Source: Colwellia sp. (GTDB lineage: Bacteria > Pseudomonadota > Gammaproteobacteria > Enterobacterales > Alteromonadaceae). From it: a stretch of DNA of 64,000 bases. The notes under the pieces were generated by a model. The model had not been told where the DNA came from, made no database searches, and saw only the letters and a list, made by a program, of their open reading frames with translations. Below are positions 63,698 to 64,000 of the stretch, piece by piece; the first letter of the stretch is position 1, and each line of letters starts with the position of its first letter. A program made the translations under genes and the position numbers. The stretch is taken from the NCBI GenBank assembly GCA_020630795.1, contig JAHDIK010000002.1, forward strand, positions 143,972 through 207,971. Reading direction: 5' to 3'.

Positions 63698-64000
63698 ATG
63701 GCGTTAGTAAATGGTTTACCCTCAGTAATACTGAATAATGTTGCAGAACTTATACGTAAAAAAGTTCCTGCTGCAATAGCACCTCTCGTAGAAGAATTCT
63801 CTGAACTACTTTATGGCAACATATCTACACTAGATCTTAATGATCGAAACGATAGTGATATGTATGGCGCAACGTTAAGTTTGTGGAATGCTTTAAATGA
63901 CCATAAAGATAACAAACCTGTTATCAAAGTTTTTAACCCTCAAGTGTCTAAGCATGGCTGGAAGTCTAGTCATACTATTATTGAGGTGATTGTGAGCGAT
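63698..64000 (+). CDS. gdhB: NAD-dependent glutamate dehydrogenase (large, GDH180 type), 3' truncated
   Basis: Only the first 101 residues are in the window. MALVNGLPSVILNNVAELIR, KVPAAIAPLVEEF, DLNDRNDSDMYGATLSLWN and KVFNPQVSKHGWKSSHTIIE match the N-terminal regulatory region of the 1,600-residue bacterial NAD-glutamate dehydrogenases, which deaminate glutamate to 2-oxoglutarate. The symbol follows Pseudomonas usage. The catalytic domain lies beyond the right edge. Confidence 0.88.
   Translation, partial: MALVNGLPSVILNNVAELIRKKVPAAIAPLVEEFSELLYGNISTLDLNDRNDSDMYGATLSLWNALNDHKDNKPVIKVFNPQVSKHGWKSSHTIIEVIVSD

Overview
The window reads as chromosomal DNA of a low-GC marine gammaproteobacterium of the order Alteromonadales, most likely Colwelliaceae (Colwellia/Thalassotalea-like). 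That placement is inference from gene order and gene content: recR-htpG-adk, yceF/yceD-rpmF-plsX-fab, pabC-mltG-tmk-holB-pilZ-tatD, msrC-proQ-prc, a GntR-controlled prpB-prpC-acnD-prpF methylcitrate operon, and a PEP-CTERM/PrsT pair. I see no phage, transposase, integron, CRISPR array, rRNA or tRNA. Nearly everything is densely packed core or niche chromosome, mostly on the + strand.

Layout. 1-5.3 kb: a 5'-truncated LiaF-like gene, DUF6172, DUF808 and PepSY membrane proteins, an alpha/beta hydrolase, a DTW-domain tRNA-modification enzyme and, on the minus strand, cobA. 5.5-9.4 kb (minus): prsT and a PEP-CTERM surface protein with a well-placed sigma-54-type promoter. 9.6-13.1 kb: recR, htpG (with a sigma-32-type promoter) and adk. 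13.4-16.5 kb: a 1019-residue protein resembling the regulatory alpha/beta subunits of eukaryotic phosphorylase kinase along its whole length. 16.7-22.6 kb: rne (minus), a 624-bp divergent spacer, rluC, a HAD phosphatase and yceF (minus). 22.7-32.8 kb: yceD-rpmF-plsX-fabD-fabG-acpP-fabF-pabC-mltG-tmk-holB-pilZ-tatD, fatty-acid synthesis running into cell wall and replication genes, with fabH missing from its usual place. 33.2-41.5 kb: an SpmA/SpmB-like membrane protein and the propionate (2-methylcitrate) operon, whose GntR gene has a promoter bracketed by two copies of a palindromic operator. 41.7-48.0 kb: three related outer-membrane barrels, one chemoreceptor and two tiny PstS-like periplasmic proteins. 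48.2-56.2 kb: msrC, an unknown small protein, proQ, prc, nhaC, pepN and DUF2835. 56.5-63.4 kb: a DUF1302-DUF1329-YCF48-MMPL envelope cluster. 63.7 kb to the end: the start of an NAD-dependent glutamate dehydrogenase.

The best candidates for poorly described biology are: (1) the compact operon chemoreceptor-[barrel-small binding protein]x2, in which both barrels carry an EF-hand-like calcium loop; (2) the phosphorylase-kinase-alpha/beta-like protein with no kinase partner visible; (3) the four-gene barrel/LolA-like/propeller/RND cluster, which looks like a trans-envelope lipid or hydrophobic-molecule route; (4) the sigma-54-type promoter on the PEP-CTERM gene. Several operon-internal hairpins (acpP-fabF, prpC-acnD, acnD-prpF) suggest graded expression. 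Family names come from recognising sequence motifs by eye; no database search was run.
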